NCBI GenBank assembly: GCA_035493895.1
Contig: DATJHM010000139.1
Coordinates: 28,056 to 92,055, forward strand
DNA from: DATJHM01 sp035493895
GTDB lineage: Bacteria > Chloroflexota > Ktedonobacteria > Ktedonobacterales > Ktedonobacteraceae
Reading direction: 5' to 3'
DNA length: 64,000 nucleotides
The first letter of the stretch is position 1. The number at the start of each line of letters is the position of its first letter. A program made the translations under genes and the position numbers. Under the pieces are notes generated by a model. It was not told the DNA's origin and ran no database searches. It worked only from the letters and a program-made list of their open reading frames with translations. This document shows, piece by piece, positions 1 to 10,100 of the stretch.

Positions 1-858
1 ATAAAACTCCCCACTGATTATGCCTATCCACTTGTACCCACTTCTCGTGGGGCTATCCACCACTTTACGCTTACAGAAGATCTCTCCCGGGCCCTCCTCG
101 CCTTGAGTCACCAGGAAAATGTCACCCTGTTTATGACCCTGCTGGCGGCTTTCCAGGTCCTTTTCTATCGTTATACAGAGCAGACAGATATTGTTATCGG
201 GACAGATAGTGCAAATCGTAATCATGTAGAGACTGAAGACATGGTTGGCTTCTTTGTGAATCTCCTGGCCTTACGAGTTGATTTAAGTGGCAAGCCTTCA
301 TTTAAGGAAGTGCTCAAGCGTGTTCGCGCGGTCGTGCTAGCAGCCTATACGCACGGCGAGACGCCCTTTGAACTGCTGGTTGAGAAACTGGCTCCCGACC
401 ATTATCTGGTGCATATGCCTCTTGTCCAGGTCTTGTTTGTGATGCAAAATCTCCCCGTGAAAGCGCAAAAAATCACGGATGTCGTCGTGCAGGCAAAACC
501 TGAAGCTGCTGGTCAAGCACAATCCCAACCTGCGACGGATAGAGAGACGGCGGCCAAGTTTGATCTGGCATTGTTCATGCAAGAACATTCGGGCAAGCTT
601 ATGGGGGCCTTGAACTATCGTCTTGATCTGTTCCGGGAAAATACTATCGCCCTATTCGTTAGTCGTTTTATTGCCTTGCTCCAAAGTAGTGTCAGTCAGC
701 CAGATGAATCCATCGATCTGCTGGACATCCGCTCAGAGGCTGAAAACGAACAACAGAAGCAGGAAGAGCAAAAACGCCGCAAAGAGTTGCAAATAAGCCA
801 TGACGCATGGCTTGATTTCTCTGCGATGAATTTTACTGGACAGGAGAATAACCTGTAG
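1..858 (+). CDS. NRPS C-terminal condensation domain (5' end outside window)
   Basis: Carboxy-terminal part of a nonribosomal peptide synthetase. The frame is open from base 1, so the start lies outside the window; the internal TTG at 103 is not a real start. The visible residues match the second half of a condensation domain: a segment like ENVTLFMTLLAAFQVL, then DIVIGTDSANRNH, GFFVNLLALRVD, then TPFELLVEKLAPD and the PLVQVLFVMQN region. Condensation domains join the aminoacyl groups carried on neighbouring peptidyl carrier domains. The HHxxxDG catalytic motif would lie upstream and cannot be checked. The protein ends about 60 residues after the core in a charged Q/E/K-rich tail, with no adenylation, carrier or thioesterase domain. 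The chain therefore stops on a terminal condensation domain, or downstream modules sit on other proteins. The tailoring genes at 3.5-6.9 kb fit the same pathway. Confidence 0.85.
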   Translation: MKLPTDYAYPLVPTSRGAIHHFTLTEDLSRALLALSHQENVTLFMTLLAAFQVLFYRYTEQTDIVIGTDSANRNHVETEDMVGFFVNLLALRVDLSGKPSFKEVLKRVRAVVLAAYTHGETPFELLVEKLAPDHYLVHMPLVQVLFVMQNLPVKAQKITDVVVQAKPEAAGQAQSQPATDRETAAKFDLALFMQEHSGKLMGALNYRLDLFRENTIALFVSRFIALLQSSVSQPDESIDLLDIRSEAENEQQKQEEQKRRKELQISHDAWLDFSAMNFTGQENNL

Positions 859-905
859 TTCTATTTCGTACAAAGATCTAGCGCATAGATGTAGATTTTG
901 GAGAT

Positions 906-955
906 AATGGTGAATGTACGTGGCCAGAATAGCCTTACCACGTACATTCACCATT
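906..955. terminator. Perfect 18-bp hairpin between convergent genes
   Basis: Arms at 906-923 and 938-955 are perfect reverse complements of 18 bp with a 14-nt loop. The hairpin lies between the ends of the NRPS (plus) and the ABC exporter (minus). No T-run follows on the plus side, so it is not a textbook Rho-independent terminator. A bidirectional terminator or a leftover pair of insertion-sequence ends are both possible. Confidence 0.5.
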
Positions 956-1021
956 CTATCTTCGCCGTAGAAAAACGCGAGAGCAGGCATGTGGAGCCGC
1001 AAGTAGTCTCTCTCTAGAAGG

Positions 1022-3025
1022 TTATCTCTGCTCAAGAACAGGTGCACTCAGCTGCTGGTGAGAGAATTGCTGAGCATATAAACTCGCGTATAACCCATGA
1101 AGAGCCAGTAATTCCTGATGGGTGCCTCGTTCTACAATACGTCCTTTGTCCAGGACTAAAATCATATCAGCAGACAGAATGGTGGAGAGACGGTGTGCAA
1201 TTGCAATGGTAGTACGATTCTTCATTAAGGACTCTAACGCCGTCTGAACCAGGCGCTCGGAATGGGTATCAAGTGAGCTGGTCGCCTCGTCTAATATGAG
1301 GATGCGTGGATCTTTGAGAATAACGCGAGCAATCGCCAGGCGTTGTTTCTCTCCCCCCGAGAGTCTATAGCCGCGCTCACCCACAAGCGTGTCATACCCT
1401 TCCTCGAGCCCCATGATGACCTCATGAATAGCAGCCGCTTTTGCTGCGGCTATCATTTCCGCTTCTGTGGCATCCAGGCGTGCATAGAGCAGATTTTCAC
1501 GCACAGAGGCATGAAATAAGAACGTCTCCTGCGTCACAACGCCAATGAGAGCACTGAGAGACGCGAGTTTCACGTCTTTAATATTCTGTCCATCAATCTC
1601 TACCGCGCCCTCATCAACGTCATAGAGGCGAGGAATAAGATACGTAATCGTTGTCTTACCAGCTCCACTGGGACCAATGAGCGCCACCAGTTGTCCAGGT
1701 TTCAAGGAAAAGGAGATGTTCTCCAGCGTCACCATGCCTTGCGGGCTCGGGAAGGCCTGATCCATGATCGTCCTCTCGCTCTCCCGCAAGTCGCCAGATA
1801 CAACATCCCTCCGCGCGGCTTTTGCGTTATCGCTTGCTACCGAAGTATGGTTCGCTTCCTGTCCGTTCTGACTCGTTCGTTTCTCAAAGAGGAGGGAATT
1901 CTCTCGTTTGTATGAAAAGGTCACATTGCGCAACGTCACCTCACCCCGCACCTGCTCCGGTATGAGTTCCTGTGCATGTGGACTATCTTGAATTTCCACG
2001 GGAAGATCGAGGTATTCAAAAATGCGATCAAAGAGCGCCAGTGCCCCCTGAATGTTAATCTGTAACGGGAACAATGAACTAAATATAGTAAATAATCTGT
2101 TCTGGAGCGTGGTAAAAGCAACGATGCCGCCAATGGTAATTCCGACCGATTGATTAGATGAGTAAATAATCTGCCAGCCTGCGACGATATAGATGATCGC
2201 AGGAGCAAAGATAAAGAACGTCGTGAAGAGAAACATAATCCAGCGACCAATCATTTGCTGGCGAATGCCAAGGTCGGTCAGCTTTTTATTTTCTTCCTTA
2301 AAGCGGTGCTGCATATACTGCTGGCGTCCCAGCGTTTTAATCAGCAAGATGCCACTTACGGAAAGCGTCTCCTGCATCGTTGCCGTCATTGACGCCAGGG
2401 TTTGTTGTACCAATGCACTCAGACGTCGTCGTACTTTTCCGGCTTTATACGTAAGCCCCAGGAAAAGGGGGAGCAGGATAATGGAGATGAGCGTCAGAAA
2501 TGGGCTGATGTAGAGCATCGCCGCGATAGTAATGATCGCATTAAAGATCTGTGTGATTGCGGTCACAAAGGTATCCGTAACTGCTGTCTGTGCCCCTTGC
2601 ACATCATTAGAGAGACGTGATTGGATCTCGCCAGTACGTGTAGAGGTGAAGAAGCTAAAAGGGAGGAGCTGAATTTTGCTATAGAGCCGGTCCCGGAAGT
2701 CACGCATGATATTCTGGCCGATGATATTCGTCAAGTAGGTTTGCGCAATCCCAAGCAGTCCCCCAACCACCGCCGCTCCCAATCCGATGGCAGCATAGAG
2801 AAAGAGATGCTCAATATTGTGCTTGAGGATTGCATCATCCAGGATTGCACGAATGACGAGAGGGGTAACCATACTTAACAATGTTGTGAGAATGATGATC
2901 AGTATATCGAGCACCATTTTCACGCGGTATGGTCCAACCATCTGGAAAACACGCCTGACCGTATGCAGATCACTTTGCTTCTTTTGTGCTTCCTGACCTC
3001 TAGTAAAAATCGATAAACGCTTCAT
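1022..3025 (-). CDS. ABC exporter, fused permease and ATPase
   Basis: A 667-residue half-transporter of the MsbA/MdlB exporter type, expected to work as a dimer in the inner membrane and pump a lipid, peptide or drug outwards. Residues about 35-320 form the six-helix membrane domain. The ATPase domain has Walker A GPSGAGKT (about 451-458), the LSGGE signature (about 555), a Walker B ending in LILDE (about 580) and a switch histidine in IAIAHRLS. Between the first ATPase strand (about 363-376) and the rest of the fold lies an extra polar stretch of about 55 residues, also seen in the paralogue at 53.5 kb. The start is supported by AAGGG just upstream. Its position next to the NRPS suggests product export, but this is inference and the substrate is unknown. 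Confidence 0.93.
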   Translation of the reverse strand: MKRLSIFTRGQEAQKKQSDLHTVRRVFQMVGPYRVKMVLDILIIILTTLLSMVTPLVIRAILDDAILKHNIEHLFLYAAIGLGAAVVGGLLGIAQTYLTNIIGQNIMRDFRDRLYSKIQLLPFSFFTSTRTGEIQSRLSNDVQGAQTAVTDTFVTAITQIFNAIITIAAMLYISPFLTLISIILLPLFLGLTYKAGKVRRRLSALVQQTLASMTATMQETLSVSGILLIKTLGRQQYMQHRFKEENKKLTDLGIRQQMIGRWIMFLFTTFFIFAPAIIYIVAGWQIIYSSNQSVGITIGGIVAFTTLQNRLFTIFSSLFPLQINIQGALALFDRIFEYLDLPVEIQDSPHAQELIPEQVRGEVTLRNVTFSYKRENSLLFEKRTSQNGQEANHTSVASDNAKAARRDVVSGDLRESERTIMDQAFPSPQGMVTLENISFSLKPGQLVALIGPSGAGKTTITYLIPRLYDVDEGAVEIDGQNIKDVKLASLSALIGVVTQETFLFHASVRENLLYARLDATEAEMIAAAKAAAIHEVIMGLEEGYDTLVGERGYRLSGGEKQRLAIARVILKDPRILILDEATSSLDTHSERLVQTALESLMKNRTTIAIAHRLSTILSADMILVLDKGRIVERGTHQELLALHGLYASLYAQQFSHQQLSAPVLEQR

Positions 3026-3558
3026 TACTTATCCCTTAATAATGTGGCACTCGACCAGGACTTTGACTTGAAAATCTCATGTCTCTCTCGTCTTCTTTCA
3101 CCTCGGTTTTCACAGAATAATACCTTCATGGATAGCGCAAAAGAGCCTGACACAGAGAGACTCTCATGAGGAGTGTACCTGAACCGGGCCTGAGCATGCT
3201 ATTGTTACTGCTCGATTTCACACGGAAGCAGTTCCCTACAGCTGTTCCCGGATCCTCAGGGCATGTGGGAAGAGTAGTCTGGCTTCCTCACACTATCTCG
3301 CGTTCTGCAAATAGACAAGCACGAAAGCACAAGCAACAATTTATGCAACAGAGAAAGAGGCATTACTACCGGAATAAATCGGGCAATAAGGCTCGTATTC
3401 TGATGCCCAGGTTGACTATACTCTCTAATAAGAGACAGATCTGTCCACTGAAAAGATTGCACAGCCGCTTGCTAAGTGGGTCTTCGCAGAAGCAATCAGA
3501 AAAAGTCAACGAGAAATGTATGCAGTAGTTGAGTAGTAAAAGTATAAGGAACAGTTCT
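3026..3558. other. Intergenic region, no gene recognised
   Basis: About 530 bp between the divergent ABC exporter and the small gene at 3559. It must hold the promoters for both directions. I see no homology in the open frames here and no strong repeat or consensus promoter. Confidence 0.5.
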
Positions 3559-3894
3559 ATGGATGATCTGGTACGACGCCTTGCGGAAGGAAATCATCAG
3601 GTAGTAGTTGGAGGTCCCCAACCTACGCTGGAAGAATTCAAAAACCGTGTTGAGGATATGGGATACGTCTTTATCAAATTTACTGAGACACGTGGGGGGA
3701 CCGACCTGGGTGTCAGAGTAGATAAGAGCGCGACACATCTCAGTCAAGCTTCTTTCGATCAGGCAACTGGGCTTGCCCATGTCGAAGGCACATTGACACT
3801 GAATTATGTAAAAGTGCGTTGTGTCGCCGATATTGATCTGGCAACGCTCCGAGGGACAGGACACCTTGTTGCCCTGGAAGAGGTACATCCCTGA
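3559..3894 (+). CDS. Unknown 111-residue protein of the NRPS cluster
   Basis: Not recognised. The start ATG at 3559 is preceded by AAGGA at a suitable distance; a TTG 30 bases upstream is less likely. The predicted protein is soluble, with no signal peptide or membrane segment. Its centre has the segments YVFIKFTETRGGTDLGVRVD and TLNYVKVRCVADIDLATL, suggestive of a small beta-rich fold. It lacks the conserved tryptophans and NPFDD start of MbtH proteins, so it is not MbtH. It lies 76 bp ahead of the oxygenase gene in what appears to be one transcription unit, so an accessory role in the same pathway is likely, but function is unknown. Confidence 0.7.
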   Translation: MDDLVRRLAEGNHQVVVGGPQPTLEEFKNRVEDMGYVFIKFTETRGGTDLGVRVDKSATHLSQASFDQATGLAHVEGTLTLNYVKVRCVADIDLATLRGTGHLVALEEVHP

Positions 3895-3970
3895 GCGTTC
3901 AGTCGTAGAGGCCGATAACAGGGCTGAGTTGAAAAAACTGTTCAGAGTAAAAACTGCAATGAGGGGAACA

Positions 3971-4801
3971 ATGCGAACTATAAACAATCGTCCGCAAGCA
4001 ACTGCTGGTCAAAGTTCCTATACAGTAGCCGACTTTTCTGGAGCAGCTTTTCACATCCAGAACGCCAGAAAGCTCTGGTCTATTAGTAGCCAACCTGCGT
4101 TTACTGAGACCGCACCTCTTGCATATCTGTCGAGCGAATTGGACAATATGGACGCCGCAGTACAAACGGATTATTTGCACCTTGCGTCGTTGTTCAACAA
4201 CCTTCCTCTGGATAGATATTTGCAAGAAGGAGCTACGTTCAGATATAGACGATTTGGTCGATTCAAACAAGATTCAAGCAATCCTTATAACTCGCCTGAG
4301 CCACTCCCACATCTCGCATTCTTTCAAAGCACTGACCTTAATCCATATGCAGGTGGAATCCAACGAACGTTCGAGCCTATGGAGCAAGAAATGGTTGACA
4401 ACCCGTATCTGCGAGATTTATTAATCAATCTTTTTTGCCTTATTCCGACGCATGAACGCACAAAATTCCGCTTTTGGGATGTAGGATTGCACCCAACACG
4501 CGTCATTGGGAAAGCGACAGAAGCAGGCTATGGAGCACCTGAGGGATTGCACCAGGACGGCCACTATTTTTCTGCCACAGTACTGATAAGTCGTAAAAAC
4601 GTGTCCGGTGGAGAGTCAATCTTTGCGGATATGCAAAAAGTGATTTTCTGGCAACAGGCATTGCTCAATCCCAGTGATATCGTCCTCTGGCGTGATGCGC
4701 ATTGCTGGCACGATGTGACAGAGATTATACCGGTTGACATGTCACAAGCAGCAAATCGGGATATGATAGGATTTACCTGGAATCCACTGAGAGAGCAGTG
4801 A
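3971..4801 (+). CDS. 2OG-Fe(II) dioxygenase, amino-acid hydroxylase-like
   Basis: A 276-residue protein resembling the 2OG-Fe dioxygenase family that includes bacterial L-isoleucine 4-hydroxylase. These enzymes use iron and 2-oxoglutarate to hydroxylate free or carrier-bound amino acids. The iron ligands can be seen: H194 and D196 in EGLHQDGHYF and the distal H247 in CWHDVTEI. R263 in NRDMIGFTW is the likely 2-oxoglutarate anchor. The segment NVSGGESIFAD is typical of the family. The frame is open further upstream and overlaps the previous gene, but GAGGGG at 3961-3966 selects ATG 3971. The gene ends within 4 bp of an alternative GTG start of the P450 gene, so the two are probably cotranscribed. 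Likely role: making a hydroxylated building block for the NRPS. Confidence 0.86.
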   Translation: MRTINNRPQATAGQSSYTVADFSGAAFHIQNARKLWSISSQPAFTETAPLAYLSSELDNMDAAVQTDYLHLASLFNNLPLDRYLQEGATFRYRRFGRFKQDSSNPYNSPEPLPHLAFFQSTDLNPYAGGIQRTFEPMEQEMVDNPYLRDLLINLFCLIPTHERTKFRFWDVGLHPTRVIGKATEAGYGAPEGLHQDGHYFSATVLISRKNVSGGESIFADMQKVIFWQQALLNPSDIVLWRDAHCWHDVTEIIPVDMSQAANRDMIGFTWNPLREQ

Positions 4802-4839
4802 GACGGAAAATTTCAGTGTCAGAGTTGGAAGAAAAGAAG

Positions 4840-6033
4840 ATGGATCAACAGACAAAGAAAGCGTATAGCCTGCTTTCTCTCAGGCGCAATTATCAGCGTC
4901 CCCATACACACTACGCTCGACTCAGAATGCACGACAGCATCTATTATGATACGACCAGCCTCTGCTGGTTAGTCACTGGTCACACGCCAGCGATGATGAT
5001 ACTGGATGATCCACGCTTCAGCGCACAATTGGGAGCAGAATCAACTTCATCAATCACCACGCTCAATAAGCAAATGCTTTTCATGGACGGTGACAGGCAT
5101 ACACAAATACAATATGCCATGCTCCGTCCACTGGCCGAAATGGCCAAAAAGATCCCTGACGAGATTCGCGCATTTGCTCATGCTCTCTTAGTAGAAAAAC
5201 AACAGGCCGGTGAAATGGATCTGGTCGGCGATTTTGCCTCAAAAATTTCCCTCTTCGCGATTGCCTGTATTCTGGGCATTCCAGGGGATGATTGGCAACA
5301 ACTTACACAACTTGAGCGCTGGTCAGATACCTTTGGTGATTTCACGAGCGGTTATTTCCATGGGAATATGCAGGATATCCAGAATCTCGAAACATACTTC
5401 AGCCAGTTACTTGTTGCCAAAAGACACGCATCTGACGATGGCCTCTTGAGTACGCTCGCCACAGATCAGCAGGCATTTCCTGACGAGGGGGAGTTGGTCG
5501 CAAATTGTATGATGATTTTTGCCGCAGGACGATTGACGAGTAAAAAAGTTTTCAGTAATGGTATCCCTCTTCTCCTACAGAATTGGGATACTATGCGCAA
5601 AGAATATCGAGCGCACCCGGATACATTTCCCAAATTACTGAGTGAAGAGCTTTTACGCATGGTCACACCCACGCGGTATCTTATGCGCCAGGCAACGGAA
5701 GATGTTGATCTTTCGCCAAAATTCCAGGGACAACACCTGATCCATAAAGGTGATCGTATCCTGATTTTTCTGGAAGCGGCCAATCGAGATCCTGCCCTTT
5801 TTAAAGATCCCGACATGCTTTTTCCCCAGCGTCGTCCAAATAAACATCTGGCCTTTGGCTTTGGCAGTCATCAATGTCCGGGCGCTCTTCTCGCACGAAT
5901 TGAGCTTCAATCAACACTAGAAGAGCTTTTACAGCTCTCAAAATTGTGCTTGAAGCCCGGCCATATGCCACATTGGAACCCGAATCCGAATCTAGGAGGT
6001 TACAGCTCTTACCAGGTTCTTTTTCGCTTTTAA
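4840..6033 (+). CDS. Cytochrome P450
   Basis: A 397-residue soluble bacterial P450, expected to oxidise a substrate using electrons from a ferredoxin partner not present here. The haem loop AFGFGSHQCPG carries the thiolate cysteine (about residue 346), and the K-helix ExxR lies in SEELLRMV (about 270). The I-helix is unusual: it reads FAAGRLTSKK where most P450s have AG-(D/E)-T, so the threonine is kept but the acidic residue is a leucine. This could mean an altered oxygen-activation route or an unusual substrate such as a carrier-bound amino acid. The start is uncertain: ATG 4840 has a purine-rich GGAAG upstream, whereas GTG 4798 overlaps the oxygenase stop and would add 14 residues. It lies between an oxygenase and a methyltransferase in the NRPS tailoring group. 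Confidence 0.9.
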   Translation: MDQQTKKAYSLLSLRRNYQRPHTHYARLRMHDSIYYDTTSLCWLVTGHTPAMMILDDPRFSAQLGAESTSSITTLNKQMLFMDGDRHTQIQYAMLRPLAEMAKKIPDEIRAFAHALLVEKQQAGEMDLVGDFASKISLFAIACILGIPGDDWQQLTQLERWSDTFGDFTSGYFHGNMQDIQNLETYFSQLLVAKRHASDDGLLSTLATDQQAFPDEGELVANCMMIFAAGRLTSKKVFSNGIPLLLQNWDTMRKEYRAHPDTFPKLLSEELLRMVTPTRYLMRQATEDVDLSPKFQGQHLIHKGDRILIFLEAANRDPALFKDPDMLFPQRRPNKHLAFGFGSHQCPGALLARIELQSTLEELLQLSKLCLKPGHMPHWNPNPNLGGYSSYQVLFRF

Positions 6034-6122
6034 AACTGTTCGTTCATCTCAAAAAGAAGAGCTGGCTCTCTAGCGACGGATCTGAAATGGGGTCGTGTCG
6101 TACGAATGCCTGGAGTAAAGTT

Positions 6123-6926
6123 ATGGATAGTGACCAGAGACATACTGTGCTAGATTTACTGGTAAATGACTATCGTAAAGACAAAAATGCGAGAAAAGAT
6201 CTAGATTATGATCTTGTCACTTATATTAAGTACGAATATGCTACACGGGCTGATGAAACAAAGAAACTGCTAGAACTTGATCAGGTACAGAGAATCTTGC
6301 TTCGCTTCGATATAACGATGGGACGTTCTCTCGATATTGGATGCGCAACCGGTCGATATCCATTCTGGTTGGCCAGTCGAGGTTTTAAGGCCACTGGCTA
6401 TGATATTTCTGAGGAGGCAATCAATATCTGTCAAAAGCGCAGTGTCAATAGTCCACTGAGCACACAGCCCATGTTTAAGTTAAAGGATATTACCAGGTCA
6501 GAAGTCCCCAGCGATTATTTCACGCTTGTCACTTCAATGATGGGTACGTTCAATCATATTGAACCAAACGATCGTTTAAAATTCCTTACAAGAGCCTATC
6601 AAGCTCTTGCTCAGGGCGGGCTCATCATACTTTCCACCTGGAATCCGACATGTCCATATCCTGGCTTTCTCAATTTCTATGTTCGGGAAGAAAGAGAGAA
6701 AATTATCAAATGTGCTTTATTACCTGAAGAACTCCTCTCGCTTTTAAAAACTGTAGGACTCATAAATATACATGTAGAGCACTTTTGTTTTCTTCCAGAT
6801 ATCTGTTATGATGCATGGTCTCCAGAAATCACCGAAGAACAAATAATAGATGTGGACAAAAAGCTTTCTTTAACGCTGCATAACCGTAATAGCCAGATGT
6901 ATGTCATCTTCGGACAGAAACTATGA
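6123..6926 (+). CDS. SAM-dependent class I methyltransferase
   Basis: A 267-residue soluble protein with the Rossmann-type S-adenosylmethionine fold. Motif I reads SLDIGCATGRYPFWLA, followed by the acidic end of strand 2 in ATGYDISEEAI and a GGLIILSTWNP strand. The open frame runs back to 5946, overlapping the P450 gene, but ATG 6123 with GGAG about eight bases upstream gives the normal family length. Substrate cannot be read from sequence; O- or N-methylation of the NRPS product is the simplest reading. It is the last plus-strand gene of the group. A weak GCCTG/CAGGC hairpin at 6928-6941 follows it. Confidence 0.86.
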   Translation: MDSDQRHTVLDLLVNDYRKDKNARKDLDYDLVTYIKYEYATRADETKKLLELDQVQRILLRFDITMGRSLDIGCATGRYPFWLASRGFKATGYDISEEAINICQKRSVNSPLSTQPMFKLKDITRSEVPSDYFTLVTSMMGTFNHIEPNDRLKFLTRAYQALAQGGLIILSTWNPTCPYPGFLNFYVREEREKIIKCALLPEELLSLLKTVGLINIHVEHFCFLPDICYDAWSPEITEEQIIDVDKKLSLTLHNRNSQMYVIFGQKL

Positions 6927-7190
6927 GGCCTGTGAGCAGGCTTCTTGACACGCGTTGTGCCAATCACCAGGGCTACGGCACTGCTGCCTTCCCCAGGCCG
7001 TCACCAGATTCCAGGTCGCTGCGAAGTCGGGTTGCTGCATTTCGTAGAGCATCCGCTGGCAGAGTTCCTCTGCTGCTTCCTGCCTCATCACCTTCGCTGA
7101 GCAATTGCTAACGAAGCAGGAGCAGGCTGTCCTCCTCTTGAGCAACCCATCGCTCTTTGCTGAAAGGCAGGAAGCGTGACAGGGGGCCTA

Positions 7191-10100
7191 CTAGATCTGC
7201 TCGAGAATCTGCGTCATGAGCTGTGCAAATGTACTATCTTGCAGGAAGGTGGTGACCGGGATAACCACGTTCAGATCTGATCCAATGCGGTTTTTTAATT
7301 CGACAGCCATCAGAGAGTCGATACCTAGCCGGTTGATCTGCTGATGCGTTTCAAGGCTGAGCGAAGTATGACCGAGCACTCTAGCAATCTGATCATTGAG
7401 ATACAACGCGAGCCTCGGCTTATGCTGTGCCCTATCCAGATTGATCAACATCTCACTCGTCAGCCATACCCCGGCCCTGTTCTCTTCTCTTACGCCAGGC
7501 TCTTCGAGCAGATAAGTGAAGAGCGAGGACCGGGTCAGGTTTGGGTAGAATTGACTCCACATAGGCAGATTGAGCGACATCGCACCAACCTGTGCTGGGC
7601 TCTGATACAGCAAATGCTCCAGGATCGTTAGCCCCTCTTTGGGTTTCATATTGGCGAAACCACGTGCATTCAGGCGCTCAGCACGGTTCTCCTTCACAGC
7701 CTGGCCGATCTCACTCCAACGCCCCCAGTTAATACAGAGGGCTGGATAGCCATGTTGTATGCGATAGGAGGCCAGTATATCCATGAATGCATTCGCCGCC
7801 GCGTAGTTCCCTTGACCTGGGGAACCGATCAGCGATGCAGCCGACGAAAACAGGACGAAATAGTCTAACGGGTCATCTAGCGTCAGACGATGGAGATTCC
7901 ATGCTCCATCTACCTTAGGAAACATCACATCGAGAAAGCGCTCGCGGCTCATTTGCAGCAAGATGCTGTCATCCAGTATAACTGCGGAGTGGAAAACGCC
8001 ACGTAATGGGGGCATCTCACGCCTGATCCGGGTCAGTACGTTCTCCAGATGATCTTCCCGTGCAACATCTCCCTTCAACACACGGACACAGGCTCCCGTC
8101 TTGCGCATGGCTTGCAGCGTAGCTTCGGCATCTTCAGGAACTCCCCGACGTCCCATAAGTACGAGATAGCGTACCCCCTGTTCGATCATCCACTGAGCGG
8201 TTCGTAAGCCTACGCCGCTCAATCCTCCTGTAATCAAGTAGGTACCATCTGCACGGAAGAGAGGCTGCGCTTGCTCCTGTTCGTCCGGTACAGTATAGCG
8301 AGCAAGTCTGGCAGCGTAGCGTCTGTCACCACGCAAGGCAATCTCGTCCTCTTCTTCGTCAGACCAAATTTCCTTGAAAAGTGCGCTCAGGCACTCATCT
8401 GAAGGAGTTGCATCAAGATCTATTAAGGTGCTGTGCAGATTCTGGTGCTCATAGACGACTACACGTCCCAGCCCCCACAGCGGAGCCTGGAACAGTCCAG
8501 TCGTTCGATCGTGTTCTTCGATGACATGGACACCGCTCGTTACCAGCCAGAGGTGGCAGGATAACTCTTGTTTTGCCTCTGCGATTGCCTGGATTAAGTG
8601 CAGAATCCCGATACTGACCAGATCCTGGCTTGCATGCACTAATTGCCGTCTGCTATTGTTTACAACTGGTGCCAGCATGCCCCACAGATAAATGACCCCG
8701 ATCGCTTGCTCACCGCTCTGACCATACAGTTCTTTGAGGAGCTGATTGAACTCCTCGGGGGCTTCCACCGACAATTCATACTGCTGTTCCCCAATCAGCT
8801 TGTAGGACTGACCAACTGTCACTATGGTACAGTCTGCACCATTGGCTCGCAGGTGTTCCGCCAGTTTTTGCCCAATTGGACCCTCACTAAAGATCAGCCA
8901 GTTTTTGCGCAACATCCTTTTCTCATACCATTCATTACGGGTCTGTTGCACCCACTCGATGGTGTACAGAAGCTGCTTCAGACGCTGGCGCATGAAATCT
9001 GGTGTCTCGCCATCCAGCGATTGCAGACGGCAACCGAGCACTTCTAACAGCACCTGTCCTTGCTCGTCAAGCAGGATGATATCGCCCTCAATAGTGCTCT
9101 GGCCGTTGCTGCTTGCCTCTGTTCGAAGGATCGCATGTGACCATAGCTTCGCGCCAGGTTCTGGTCGCTGGTGAAACTTCATCCGTTTGACTGCCACCGG
9201 CACATAGACCTCCTCACCCTCCTCCGGGAGAAATGGCGTGATACCCTGCAAGAAAGAGTCTATCAACGCCGGATGGATCTGGTAGCCAGATGAGTTGCTC
9301 GTCACGCCTGCTGGAATGGTAAGGTGTGACATCACCTCACCTGGACGTCGCCAGACATGCGTCACTCCTCGAAAAAGTGGACCATGCTGGATACCGCGAG
9401 CGCGCAAACCCTGGTAGTAGAGCTCGGCCTCCATTGCCAGTGCCCACTCGCGCTGTACCTGCTCAGGTGCTGGATGGATAATCGTCTCTTGTACAGGAGG
9501 CTCCTCCTCACACTGCACCTTCGCCGTGGCGTGAAGCGTCCATACTGTCTCCTCCCGTTTGTCCTGCCCGGCCTGCGCGCTGAAGAAGCGCATACTCATC
9601 GTTTTTGCGTCTGTCTCAGGCATCAGGATCACTTGCAACGTCTGCGTCGTTCCCCTGGGGAAGAAGAGGGCTTTTTTGAGTTCAAGGTTCTCTATACTAA
9701 AGCGCGACGGTCCAAATACCTCGGTCGCAGCTGCCAGGGAGAGCTCAATGTACGCTGCGCAGGGAAACACCGGCACATCTTGTACACAGTGCTCGTTCAG
9801 GTAAGGGAAGAGTTCACTATTCAGATCGGCGGTCCAGATGAATGTCATGGGATGCAAGGCCAATTGCAAGCGTGTACCTAATAGGGGATGCTGCATACTG
9901 CCGTCACGTCGCGTTGAGAGGACCCGTTGAGGATAATCAAGAGCAGCGTTCCAATAGCGTTGGCGTTGCCAGGCATAGGTAGGGACAGAAACATGACGCC
10001 CCCCATCGAGATAGAGCCGGGACCAATCTGGTTCGCATCCATGAATGTAGAGATTGCCAAGCGTTGCCAGTAGCACCGCTCGCCCCTCCTCGTTGCGTCG

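Noticed and set aside
3166..3528. 120-codon open frame before the NRPS tailoring genes
   Set aside because: Composition is not protein-like, no homology is recognisable and it overlaps an opposing frame of similar quality.
3559..3894. MbtH-like protein
   Set aside because: Right size and context, but the invariant tryptophans and N-terminal motif of MbtH are absent.
6921..7145. 74-codon minus-strand frame after the PKS
   Set aside because: Looks mildly protein-like but no ribosome-binding site, no homology and no conserved context could be seen.
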